Below the pieces are notes generated by a model that saw only the letters and a list, made by a program, of their open reading frames with translations, was not told the DNA's origin and ran no database searches. Below are positions 1 through 7,219 of a stretch of DNA of 64,000 bases, one piece after another. The DNA is from an uncultured Clostridia bacterium (lineage in GTDB: Bacteria; Bacillota; Clostridia; Oscillospirales; Ruminococcaceae). Every line of letters starts with the position of its first letter. The first letter of the stretch is position 1. The stretch covers positions 62,001 to 126,000 of the forward strand of contig CANQCL010000004.1 in NCBI GenBank assembly GCA_947589215.1, read 5' to 3'. The translations under genes and the position numbers were made by a program.

Positions 1-2
1 AT

Positions 3-68
3 GAGGGAATTGCACAGCAGTATCTTTTTCACTATATTAGAAATTTAGAAAGAACGAAGAATAAATAA
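3..68 (+). CDS. Possible C-terminal end of an upstream gene (partial)
   Basis: An open frame runs in from the window edge and ends at a TAA; it encodes about 21 residues, rich in aromatic and charged residues, with a basic C-terminus. A second frame beginning at base 1 is also open for 15 codons, so the true frame is not certain. No start and no recognisable domain are visible. I list it only because a protein end is the simplest reading of the first bases. Confidence 0.25.
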   Translation, partial: EGIAQQYLFHYIRNLERTKNK

Positions 69-135
69 GCATTTAATCTTAGGGCATTTTTTACATTTTA
101 ATGAACAAATTATTTGTTAAAAAAACTAAAAAATC

Positions 136-255
136 TTTTCAACATTATAGAAGTTTTTTTGGAAAAGCCAAAAAATCGGATAGTTTTCAACCTTTTCAAC
201 AGAGTTTTAAACACTTTTTATTGAGATTTAAACCTTTTCAACAGATTTTTCAACA
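136..255 (+). repeat. Iterated 9-mer TTTTCAACA in an AT-rich intergenic region
   Basis: The 9-mer TTTTCAACA occurs at 136, 193, 235 and 247, with the one-base variant TTTTCAACC at 184, all in the same orientation. The longer string AACCTTTTCAACAGA is repeated at 189 and 231, 42 bp apart, which is four helical turns. The 9-mer differs from the DnaA box TTATCCACA at two positions. A perfect palindrome, AACAAAT-T-ATTTGTT, lies just upstream at 104-118. The rest of bases 69-355 is AT-rich and holds no gene that I can see. Function is unknown; phased protein binding sites are the most economical reading. Confidence 0.5.
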
Positions 256-355
256 GAATTTTGTACTTTTTTAAATTCTTGTTGAATAATGCAAAAAATT
301 ACGGTCAATACTAATTTTGAGCGAATTTTATTGATATCGGAGGTTTAACTCGATT

Positions 356-619
356 ATGATCAAAGGGATTAATAAACAAATTGTAGAGATAAAATGTCCT
401 AGAAATGAACAGTACGAGAAGATACTACTGTTCACAAAGCAAAACAGCGATGTGAACCGTGTAAGCGAAATTGACGAGGATATGCTGGAAATGTATCGCT
501 CAATTATGAGCCAGTCGAAACAGGACAACCGTGAGAGAAACAATGCAGTAGCGTGTGTTGTTATGCTGTCACTGGCGTGCTTGTTTCTTTTAGGCTTTCT
601 GGTTTTTACGCTTCTTTGA
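356..619 (+). CDS. Small single-pass membrane protein, unknown function
   Basis: An 87-residue protein preceded by a GGAGG site at 339-343, 12 nt from the ATG. Residues 1-62 are polar and charged and contain one Cys (residue 14). Residues 63-87 form one hydrophobic segment that ends the protein, so it is probably a tail-anchored or C-in membrane protein with a cytoplasmic N-terminus. The opening M-I-K-G-I-N resembles a small conserved clostridial family that I recall only loosely, so no function is proposed. It lies upstream of rlmB, which has its own promoter. Confidence 0.65.
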   Translation: MIKGINKQIVEIKCPRNEQYEKILLFTKQNSDVNRVSEIDEDMLEMYRSIMSQSKQDNRERNNAVACVVMLSLACLFLLGFLVFTLL

Positions 620-680
620 AGCTTTATTTGATGTTTTACAAAATATAAAAATATTTTCAAGAAAAAATCTTCGAAAGCTA

Positions 681-709
681 TTGGCTTTTGGGGATTTTTA
701 TGTTATAAT
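681..709 (+). promoter_or_regulatory. Sigma-A promoter for rlmB
   Basis: TTGGCT, a 17-nt spacer and a perfect TATAAT; transcription would start near 716 and reach the rlmB start with a leader of about 35 nt. Confidence 0.6.
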
Positions 710-749
710 GTATTTTGAGTAGTTGGATTTAGATTCAGGAGTAGTATTT

Positions 750-1628
750 ATGAGCTTTGATAAAGGGTATAACGATAGAAAAAGTTATGAAAAAAAGCGT
801 CATAGTAAAAAGAATAATTTAAGCGGAAGCAAGCGTGCTTCTGATTTTAAAAAAACTGCGGATAGCGTTTATGACAACAAGAATTCAGAATTCACAGACG
901 GAAGTATTATATTAGGGCGCAATCCTGTTATAGAGAGCCTTAAAGCAGGCAAGCTGATTGACTCTATTTATGTAAACAGTGAATCAAGCGGTTCAATTTC
1001 CTTGATTTGCAGGTTGGCAAGGGAGCAGGGAATTGTAATCAAGCAGGTCAATGAGCAGAAGCTCAATAAAATGGCGAACGGAGCCTCTCATCAGGGTGTT
1101 ATTGCAATGACAGCCTGTGCTGAGTATGTTGATATACAGGATATACTTGATATTGCAAAGGAGAAGAACGAACCTCCGTTTATAATCATATGTGATGAGA
1201 TTGAAGACCCGCATAATTTGGGCGCAATTATAAGAACTGCCGAAGCAAGCGGTGCTCACGGGGTGATAATTCCCAAAAGAAGAAGCGCATCTTTAAATCA
1301 TACGGTTTTTAAAACATCTGCCGGTGCGGCGGCTTGGGTGCCGGTTGCGAGGGTGTCAAATCTAAGTCAGGCGGTAGATAAGCTAAAAGAAAACGGCGTA
1401 TGGATATATGGGACCGACTCGAGCGGTGAGGATTATCAGAGCGTGTCATTCGACGGAGCGGTGGGGCTTGTAATAGGCTCTGAGGGCTTTGGAATGAGCA
1501 GACTGTTAAAAGAAAAGTGCGATTTTTTGTTAAGGCTGCCTATGGTCGGTAAAATCACATCGCTTAATGCCTCTGTAGCAGGCGGAATTTTTATGTATGA
1601 GGTTTTAAAATCACGAACAGCCTTGTGA
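750..1628 (+). CDS. rlmB: 23S rRNA (guanosine-2'-O-)-methyltransferase RlmB (TrmH/SpoU family)
   Basis: A 292-residue SPOUT methyltransferase that 2'-O-methylates a guanosine in 23S rRNA using SAM. I chose the ATG at 750 because AGGAG lies 8 nt upstream (737-741); an upstream in-frame TTG at 723 has no site. Residues 1-50 are a lysine-rich extension. The substrate-binding domain begins with GRNPV near residue 56. The three SpoU motifs are present: DPHNLGAIIRTAE near 153, IGSEGFGMS near 244 and SLNASVAGG near 270, which build the SAM-binding trefoil knot. Family assignment is firm. RlmB versus another TrmH-type enzyme rests on overall layout, so the exact target base is inferred. Confidence 0.88.
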   Translation: MSFDKGYNDRKSYEKKRHSKKNNLSGSKRASDFKKTADSVYDNKNSEFTDGSIILGRNPVIESLKAGKLIDSIYVNSESSGSISLICRLAREQGIVIKQVNEQKLNKMANGASHQGVIAMTACAEYVDIQDILDIAKEKNEPPFIIICDEIEDPHNLGAIIRTAEASGAHGVIIPKRRSASLNHTVFKTSAGAAAWVPVARVSNLSQAVDKLKENGVWIYGTDSSGEDYQSVSFDGAVGLVIGSEGFGMSRLLKEKCDFLLRLPMVGKITSLNASVAGGIFMYEVLKSRTAL

Positions 1629-1737
1629 TTGCGTTTAATTATGCGATTTTGTTGATTACAGGGCGGGAGAAATCTTGCCTTTATAAAAATAAAAACAAAG
1701 AACAGGAAACAGCAATAATGAAAAGGAAGTGTAGGAA

Positions 1738-4416
1738 TTGGCAGATAATTTTAATCTTGACGATATTTTAGACGAATATTCTGACAAGGCTAAAAATGTA
1801 ACTCCTCTGTCTGATGCGGATGTTGACGAGCTTATCGGAGCAGAAGTAAAGAAAGAGGAAAAGGCTGACAAAACTGAAAAAAAGTCAATTATTGATGATT
1901 CGATTTTTGATGAGGTAATTGACGATGGACGTCCTAAGGAAACAATTAAGGCTGAGGTGAAAGGTGACAACCAAAACGGAGGTATTGATGACGTAGATGT
2001 AGACGCTATGGTCGAAGAAGCTGTATCTGACGTTAAAGACACACCGATTTTAGAGGATGAAGAACCAACCCTTGTCAAAGACGGCAAAATGAATAAAGTA
2101 GACGATTTTACACTTCCGGACATTGAGGTAGATGACAGCGAACCTTCAGGAGATGAAGATGACGCGAATGAAACTAATGATGCAAAGAAACATAAAAAAG
2201 GTCTTGCCGGTAAGATTAGCCAGAAGATTGAAGAAGAACGGGAAAAGCTAGAGGCTGAAAGGGCTGAGGAAGAGGAGGCTGAAAGAGAAGGTCTTGAAGC
2301 CGGAATGGGCAGCAGATTCAGACTGAGAAAAACTTCCGGAAACACGGCTATTATTGAAGGTCTTTTAAAATTAAAGAGAGAAAGAGGAACTGTAAACAGA
2401 GAAGCAAATGTATCTCCTGTGAAGCGGCTTAGAATTAAAGATGTCGATCTAGGGCTGGAAGGGAAAATAATCCCGAGAACAGAACAACTGGAGAAAATAA
2501 ACTTTAATTATGAAGACGATATAATCTTTCCAGAGGGAGCTACAGACACAATGAAGCTTCGCATACTGGCGGAGAGAAGAAAAGACAAGGTGGATAACTT
2601 TGTTTTGGAGAATCCAGAGGTTGAAACGGCATCCGACATAAAAGACAGCGAGGCTAAAAAGCACGTTAAAGATTTTACAAGCTACAACGAAGCTCCAAAG
2701 GTTTTGGAGGACATTCTACAGCTTAAAAGCAACCTAGTGATAAGACTTTGCATCTTGGTAATTACGTCGTTTTTCAGCTTATACATAGCGTTTGCAAACG
2801 ATTTGGGCTGGCCCATTATTGAAGCATTCAGAAGAACAAGCGCAGAATCGTTTATTTTTACTAACATAGCATTAGGACTTGTATCTGCGTTTGTCTCGTA
2901 TACAGTTTTAGCTTCGGGAATTAAAAAGCTTATCAAACGGAATGCCGATTGCGACAGTGTAGCGGCTCTTGGTATAGTTTCGTCGCTTATATCGTCATTG
3001 CTTTTGTTTATAAATCCCGGCATTATGCAGACAAAGACATATCACATTTATATGTCTGCTGCTATTTTAGGGCTTTTGTTCAATACGCTCGGAAAACTGC
3101 TTATAGTAAACAGAACTGAAAGAAACTTTAAATACGTTGCAGGCGAGTATGACAAATTTGCTGTTACAAACATTCTTAACGAGGATATTGCGTCAAAGTT
3201 TACTAAAGGAGCGCTTCTTAATGACTTCCCTGAGCTTGCAACGATGCGAAAGACCGAGTTTAATAATAATTTTTTAGAACATTCGTATTCTACGGATATT
3301 GCTGACAGATGCAGCAGAAAGTATGCTCCTATACTTCTTATCGCAAGCGTTTTGGTAGGCTTGCTTGCGCTTATTTTTGACAGGCACGCAGCAGGCTTTT
3401 CTCAAAAGATTTTGTCGGCGTTTGCAGCATTTTCGGGTACGATTTCAATTGCGTCTTCGTTTGCGCTGATGCTGGTTGTAAATCTGCCGCTTGCACGAGC
3501 TTCAAAAAGATTTCTGCGCTCATCAGGAGTTATGCTTGGATACTCTGCCGTTGAAGAGTTTGCAGACACGAACTCGATTTTGGTTGATTCACGCCAGCTG
3601 TTTCCTGAAGGTATGATAGATCTTGTTAATTTAAAGGCTATGTCTGCAACGCCTATTGAGGAGTCGATTTTGATGGCTGCCAGCCTGTCTTGCCAGGCAG
3701 GAAGCGTTTTGCAGTCGATGTTTTATAATATGCTCAGAGGAAAGACCGAGATGCTTTATCCTGTTGAGAGCTATATATACGAGGACGGCTTGGGTCTTTC
3801 GGGCTGGATCGACAATCAAAGAATACTTTTCGGAACGAGAGAGCTTATGGAAAACCATTCTATTGAGGGGCTTCCTCCGCTTTCTAAGGAAAAAGAATAC
3901 ACAAAGGGTTACATACCTGTTTATCTGTCTATTTCGGGAGTTGTTTCCACACTGTTCGTTATTTCGGTTAATTCTAGCATAAGCGTTAAGAAATGGCTTC
4001 AGGTCCTCGAAAATCAAAATATTACAACGGTAATAAGGTCAGTAGACGGATTTATCTCATTAAATCTTATGTCAGAGCTTTTTGACATTTCTCCTGATGC
4101 TTTAAAGCTGCTTCCGTTTAGATATCACAGCGAGTATGAGGAACAGACAGGCTTTATTTCAAAGGCTTCTGCGTCTATGCTCTGTTCGGGACACTTCCCT
4201 TCATTTGCGATGCTTATAAGCGGTGCTAAGAAGCTGCAGTTTGTTTCTAATTTAGGTATGACGGTTCAGTTGGCATCAGCGCTTTTGGGACTTTTGATTG
4301 CCATTGTTATGATGCTTGTAGGTTCATTCAGTTCACTTTCGGCAACTGTGGTTATACTGTATAACTTATTGCTTTCACTTTTATCCTTAGGAGTACAGTA
4401 TTTTAGAAAGCTGTAG
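1738..4416 (+). CDS. P1B-type ATPase-like membrane protein lacking catalytic motifs (pseudo-ATPase), acidic N-terminal extension
   Basis: An 892-residue protein starting at TTG, with AGGAAG at 1724-1729; no ATG in frame fits. Residues 1-190 are very acidic and probably disordered (D/E runs, a DDILDE motif at the N-terminus), followed by a basic, charged stretch to about 325. The rest follows the P1B-ATPase plan: eight hydrophobic segments near 331-352, 371-395, 406-428, 437-456, 529-547, 565-588, 841-862 and 868-887. Family landmarks survive: NADCDSVAALG near 401 matches N-M-D-x-L-V-A-L-G, and DGLGLSGWIDNQRILFGTREL at 683-703 matches the G-x-G-x-x-G nucleotide-domain motif. But the phosphorylation motif DKTGT is VDSRQL (Asp617), the metal CPC is NLP, and TGE and GDGxND are absent. 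The frame is long and intact, so it is not a decaying pseudogene. The role is unknown; a regulatory or scaffold membrane protein is possible. Confidence 0.7.
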   Translation: MADNFNLDDILDEYSDKAKNVTPLSDADVDELIGAEVKKEEKADKTEKKSIIDDSIFDEVIDDGRPKETIKAEVKGDNQNGGIDDVDVDAMVEEAVSDVKDTPILEDEEPTLVKDGKMNKVDDFTLPDIEVDDSEPSGDEDDANETNDAKKHKKGLAGKISQKIEEEREKLEAERAEEEEAEREGLEAGMGSRFRLRKTSGNTAIIEGLLKLKRERGTVNREANVSPVKRLRIKDVDLGLEGKIIPRTEQLEKINFNYEDDIIFPEGATDTMKLRILAERRKDKVDNFVLENPEVETASDIKDSEAKKHVKDFTSYNEAPKVLEDILQLKSNLVIRLCILVITSFFSLYIAFANDLGWPIIEAFRRTSAESFIFTNIALGLVSAFVSYTVLASGIKKLIKRNADCDSVAALGIVSSLISSLLLFINPGIMQTKTYHIYMSAAILGLLFNTLGKLLIVNRTERNFKYVAGEYDKFAVTNILNEDIASKFTKGALLNDFPELATMRKTEFNNNFLEHSYSTDIADRCSRKYAPILLIASVLVGLLALIFDRHAAGFSQKILSAFAAFSGTISIASSFALMLVVNLPLARASKRFLRSSGVMLGYSAVEEFADTNSILVDSRQLFPEGMIDLVNLKAMSATPIEESILMAASLSCQAGSVLQSMFYNMLRGKTEMLYPVESYIYEDGLGLSGWIDNQRILFGTRELMENHSIEGLPPLSKEKEYTKGYIPVYLSISGVVSTLFVISVNSSISVKKWLQVLENQNITTVIRSVDGFISLNLMSELFDISPDALKLLPFRYHSEYEEQTGFISKASASMLCSGHFPSFAMLISGAKKLQFVSNLGMTVQLASALLGLLIAIVMMLVGSFSSLSATVVILYNLLLSLLSLGVQYFRKL

Positions 4417-4433
4417 ATATAGCTGCAAAATAA

Positions 4434-4466
4434 AAATCTCCTTGCCATATCGGCAAGGGGATTTTT
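4434..4466 (+). terminator. Intrinsic terminator, probably bidirectional
   Basis: AAATCTCCTTGCC pairs with GGCAAGGGGATTT around an ATATC loop, a 13-bp stem with one G-T pair, followed by a T run. It lies between the convergent P1B-like gene and the SGNH lipoprotein gene, and A-rich sequence on the left arm could serve the minus strand. Confidence 0.85.
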
Positions 4467-4484
4467 TGGTATAGTTATAACAAA

Positions 4485-5690
4485 TCAATCAATAAAGTCC
4501 TTGTATTCTTTAACAAAGGCCTCAGAAACGATTTTACCTGCTTCTCCGTTGGGGTGTCCGCCGTAAATGGCTTTTGAAGGATCGTCTTCATTGCTTAAAT
4601 ATGATGCGAAGTCAAAATACTCTGCATTGTATTCTTTGCAGGTCTTTTTGCAAAGCTCGTTGTAGTCAAGTCTGATTTTTTCATGCGACTCATCATAATC
4701 CTGCGGAGGTGCGTTGAATACGATTATTTTGCAGCCGGCGTCTTTAAGAACGTCAAGAACCGCTCTGAGATACTCATCTATTTCTTCTGCGGTGTTGCCT
4801 TCTTCCGCTTGGTATTCGCCTGAAATAATGTCGTTTGTTCCGAATGCTACGATAACCGTTTCAGCGGTTTTTGCACGTTCAAGCCAGTTGCCGTCAAGAG
4901 CGGCGTCGCTTGTTCTTGCCCAGCCAAGACCGCAGTTGTAGAAACCATAATCATCACCGAGCAGGCTTGAAATCCTAGCAGCCCAGAACTCATATTTCAT
5001 AAATTCAGTCATACAGCCTTGAGTAATCGAGTCGCCGATAGCCGCAATATTGTGCTTGACCTTGCGGTTTGCCCCTATCATCTGGGGGAGAGGTATCTGA
5101 TCGCAGTAGCTGAAGTTTCCGTCGCCGGATTTGTCGGCTGTTGCTGACGTGAGATTAGACATATATGTACATGGGATATTCGTTCCGGTAAGGGTCCATT
5201 CCCAGACAAGATAGTGTCCTTCTTCTACGTTGAAATCAACACTGTCGCTCCAGAAAGCTTCGTTTGCGGTTACGCTCTTGGTCTTTTGACCGTCAAATGT
5301 AACTTCGGTTTTGCTTGTTATTTTATCGTCGGGACCGCTTCCTCCATCGGATATCCATGCGCCTTCTATAGTGTAGCTTCCGCCCGGCTCACCCGAGTAA
5401 GCGTTTGTTCCTTTGTCATAGGTCGAATCAACTGTGTTGGAAAAGTAAAAGCAGTATTCTAAATTACCGTATTCCTCAACAGGGAAATACGCACGGTAAG
5501 TCACTTTATCAGCTTCGATAACCATATAATTATTTCCCGTTGCAACGACAGTGTTTGATACGTATTTATCAAAATTACTGTCTTTGTTTTTAGCCTTTAT
5601 CGGTTCAGATGAGTTGTCTGAATTTTTTTGACACGAACATAGAGAAATTGCCAATAATAACGCAAGCAGTGTAGAACCTAGTTTTTTCAT
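4485..5690 (-). CDS. SGNH/GDSL-type hydrolase lipoprotein
   Basis: A 401-residue secreted lipoprotein. Residues 1-20 form a lipoprotein signal with the lipobox S-L-C-S-C (Cys20 most likely lipidated), followed by a Ser/Asn-rich linker. Residues of about 45-200 look like a beta-rich accessory domain that I cannot name. The C-terminal SGNH hydrolase carries the four blocks: IGDSITQG near 217 (Ser nucleophile), a block II Gly near 248 (CGLGWA), GTNDI near 284, and GGHPNG near 377 (catalytic His). Such enzymes usually deacetylate sugars or cleave esters; the substrate is not visible. It is transcribed alone, from its own promoter, divergently from the next surface gene. The start is backed by AAAGGAAA. 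Confidence 0.85.
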   Translation of the reverse strand: MKKLGSTLLALLLAISLCSCQKNSDNSSEPIKAKNKDSNFDKYVSNTVVATGNNYMVIEADKVTYRAYFPVEEYGNLEYCFYFSNTVDSTYDKGTNAYSGEPGGSYTIEGAWISDGGSGPDDKITSKTEVTFDGQKTKSVTANEAFWSDSVDFNVEEGHYLVWEWTLTGTNIPCTYMSNLTSATADKSGDGNFSYCDQIPLPQMIGANRKVKHNIAAIGDSITQGCMTEFMKYEFWAARISSLLGDDYGFYNCGLGWARTSDAALDGNWLERAKTAETVIVAFGTNDIISGEYQAEEGNTAEEIDEYLRAVLDVLKDAGCKIIVFNAPPQDYDESHEKIRLDYNELCKKTCKEYNAEYFDFASYLSNEDDPSKAIYGGHPNGEAGKIVSEAFVKEYKDFID

Positions 5691-5743
5691 AATACATTTC
5701 CTTTCTGCTATTAATAAGGAGCTTATGCTCAGTTAGCAAATAT

Positions 5744-5772
5744 AGTATATCATATGATGCGTTTTCGGTCAA
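5744..5772 (-). promoter_or_regulatory. Sigma-A promoter for the SGNH lipoprotein
   Basis: On the minus strand, TTGACC, a 17-nt spacer and TATACT, about 55 nt upstream of the gene. Confidence 0.65.
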
Positions 5773-5815
5773 ACTGTAATATGGTCAAATAAATTGACTA
5801 ATTTAGTACAAACTA

Positions 5816-5844
5816 TTGAAATAACAATGCTTTTGTGGTAAAAT
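5816..5844 (+). promoter_or_regulatory. Sigma-A promoter for the 253-residue surface protein
   Basis: TTGAAA, a 17-nt spacer and TAAAAT, about 57 nt before the start codon; it faces away from the SGNH promoter. Confidence 0.65.
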
Positions 5845-5900
5845 TAACAATATAATTATCAGTAGATAATTGTATCAGTATGCTCGGAGGATTTATTGAT

Positions 5901-6662
5901 ATGAATATAAAAAGGGCTTTATGTGCCGGAATGAGCGCTTTAATTATAATAATGTGTTTAATGAGCTCGGCATTATCGTGTTTTGCAGATGATACTGAAC
6001 TGACTTATGAAATCGGAACAGAGTATACAGCTGTAAACGACGCTGACACTTATTTTTTTGATGAAAGCTTTGGCTCTGAAGTTGCTGTAAACGCAATGAA
6101 GCTTATTGTCAGCGTAACAGTTGTCGATTTTAATGCAAACGGAGGTTTCGGTTTAAAATTTATAATTAATAATAATCCTGACAGCGATGATTTTTATTTT
6201 CTGACAATGAATACAAACTCATGGGCTTCTTATGAAACGAAAGACCCAATAGAAACAGAGTCAAAGGGAACATACACTCTTGAATTTGACTTGTCAAATC
6301 TAGGTCAGATTGCGAATATTCAGGGGGATCTATGGCAGGGAACTGTGGTTCTGAATGGATTGCAGATTTTGGACGCTGATGATAAAGAGCTAATTAGCTA
6401 TGGAAATATTATAGAGCCTACGGTAGGATATTATAAAGCCGGAGAGGGTAAAATCAAGAATACGACGACTGCTCAAACTACAACAACTCAGTCAATAACA
6501 TCTACAGCAACGTCGGCTAATCAGACCGTATCTGTTGCAACAACAGTATTGTCAAACAACAGCGGTTTGGGTTTCAGCTTTTGGTGGATCGCAATACCTG
6601 CATTGGCTGTTGGGTTTATTTTGATCGTGCTTGCAATTGTACTTACGAAAAAAATGAAGTAG
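5901..6662 (+). CDS. Secreted, membrane-anchored surface protein with a carbohydrate-binding-like domain
   Basis: A 253-residue protein. I chose the ATG at 5901 because GGAGG ends 10 nt before it; the ATG at 5880 has no site. Order of parts: signal peptide (residues 1-28, cleaved after a hydrophobic core ending in S-C-F-A), a beta-rich extracellular domain (about 30-180) containing the pattern TYTLEFDLSN and LQILDADDKELIS, a Thr/Ser linker (about 190-220), one membrane helix (about 223-248) and a short basic tail, KKMK. The string LDADDKELIS resembles LLDAEGNTLLS in the LRR protein near 61.27 kb, so the two may share a sugar-binding module. This is inference; the ligand is unknown. The next gene has the same overall plan and lies 39 nt downstream. 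Confidence 0.65.
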   Translation: MNIKRALCAGMSALIIIMCLMSSALSCFADDTELTYEIGTEYTAVNDADTYFFDESFGSEVAVNAMKLIVSVTVVDFNANGGFGLKFIINNNPDSDDFYFLTMNTNSWASYETKDPIETESKGTYTLEFDLSNLGQIANIQGDLWQGTVVLNGLQILDADDKELISYGNIIEPTVGYYKAGEGKIKNTTTAQTTTTQSITSTATSANQTVSVATTVLSNNSGLGFSFWWIAIPALAVGFILIVLAIVLTKKMK

Positions 6663-6701
6663 TAGATAATATATTTAATAATGTTATTACAAGGTGGTTT
6701 T

Positions 6702-6989
6702 ATGAAAAGGATTTTATTGTCTGTGTTGGTATCGGCTTTTTTGATCTTAACAGGAATTTTTGCTGTTTCTGCTTCGGCAGATAATTCAGAAAATACATCA
6801 TCTGTGAAGAATACAACAACACAGAGCGCTTATACTACTGCTGAGCGTACCGACGACGATCCGTTTGCCGGTAATAATGTACCGACAGAAAAAGAAACGC
6901 CTACTTTCTATTATATTTTAGGCGGTGTTGCAGGATTAATAATTTTATTTGCAATTGCCGGATTTATCACATCTAAAAACAAAAAGTAA
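6702..6989 (+). CDS. Small secreted membrane-anchored protein
   Basis: A 95-residue protein with AAGGTGG at 6691-6697 deciding the ATG at 6702. It has a signal peptide (residues 1-24, ending in V-S-A-S-A), a short Ser/Thr/Asn-rich stretch with no visible domain, and a C-terminal membrane helix (about 66-90) followed by K-N-K-K. It looks like the stalk and anchor of the preceding protein without a ligand domain, and is probably co-transcribed with it. No function can be assigned. Confidence 0.6.
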   Translation: MKRILLSVLVSAFLILTGIFAVSASADNSENTSSVKNTTTQSAYTTAERTDDDPFAGNNVPTEKETPTFYYILGGVAGLIILFAIAGFITSKNKK

Positions 6990-7072
6990 GTTTTTGTTGA
7001 CATACTCAAAAAATGGCTGTTTTTTTGTGCAGTTTGACTATAAAGTTTGTTTGTTTTTTGTTTAATTAGGCA

Positions 7073-7101
7073 TTGCATAAGTGTAAATTTTATGCTAAAA
7101 T
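7073..7101 (+). promoter_or_regulatory. Sigma-A promoter for the FIVAR surface protein
   Basis: TTGCAT, a 17-nt spacer and TAAAAT. The predicted transcript starts near 7108 and has an unusually long leader of about 110 nt that holds the structured element described next. Confidence 0.65.
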
Positions 7102-7113
7102 ATACAATGTAGG

Positions 7114-7169
7114 ATTGCACATAGGGCAAACTATGTCTAAACGACCAAACTTAACTGAGTATGTGCAAT
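7114..7169 (+). promoter_or_regulatory. Structured 5' leader with two mutually exclusive hairpins
   Basis: ATTGCACATA at 7114-7123 is the perfect complement of TATGTGCAAT at 7160-7169 (10 bp). ACATAG at 7119-7124 can instead pair with CTATGT at 7131-7136 around the loop GGCAAA. The two stems share ACATA, so only one can form at a time. It sits between the predicted transcription start and the ribosome binding site of the 712-residue surface protein. I could not match it to a known riboswitch class. Confidence 0.45.
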
Positions 7170-7219
7170 TAGACTAATGAATAAAGTTAGTAAATCTCAC
7201 AATGAAAGGAAGATATTTC

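Noticed and set aside
1-355. Chromosomal origin of replication
   Set aside because: No dnaA or dnaN nearby, and the 9-mer differs at two positions from the DnaA box. Kept only as a repeat.
1656-2345. Long minus-strand frame with Ser-rich protein
   Set aside because: It is the shadow of the acidic N-terminal region of the P1B-like gene on the other strand; no ribosome site.
1738-4416. Pseudogene of a metal ATPase
   Set aside because: 892 codons without a break, membrane helices kept, and a ribosome site before the TTG; a functional non-catalytic protein is more likely.
7114-7169. c-di-GMP-I (GEMM) riboswitch before the FIVAR gene
   Set aside because: Only GGGCAAAC matches. The GNRA tetraloop, the receptor and the ACGCAAAGCC segment are absent.
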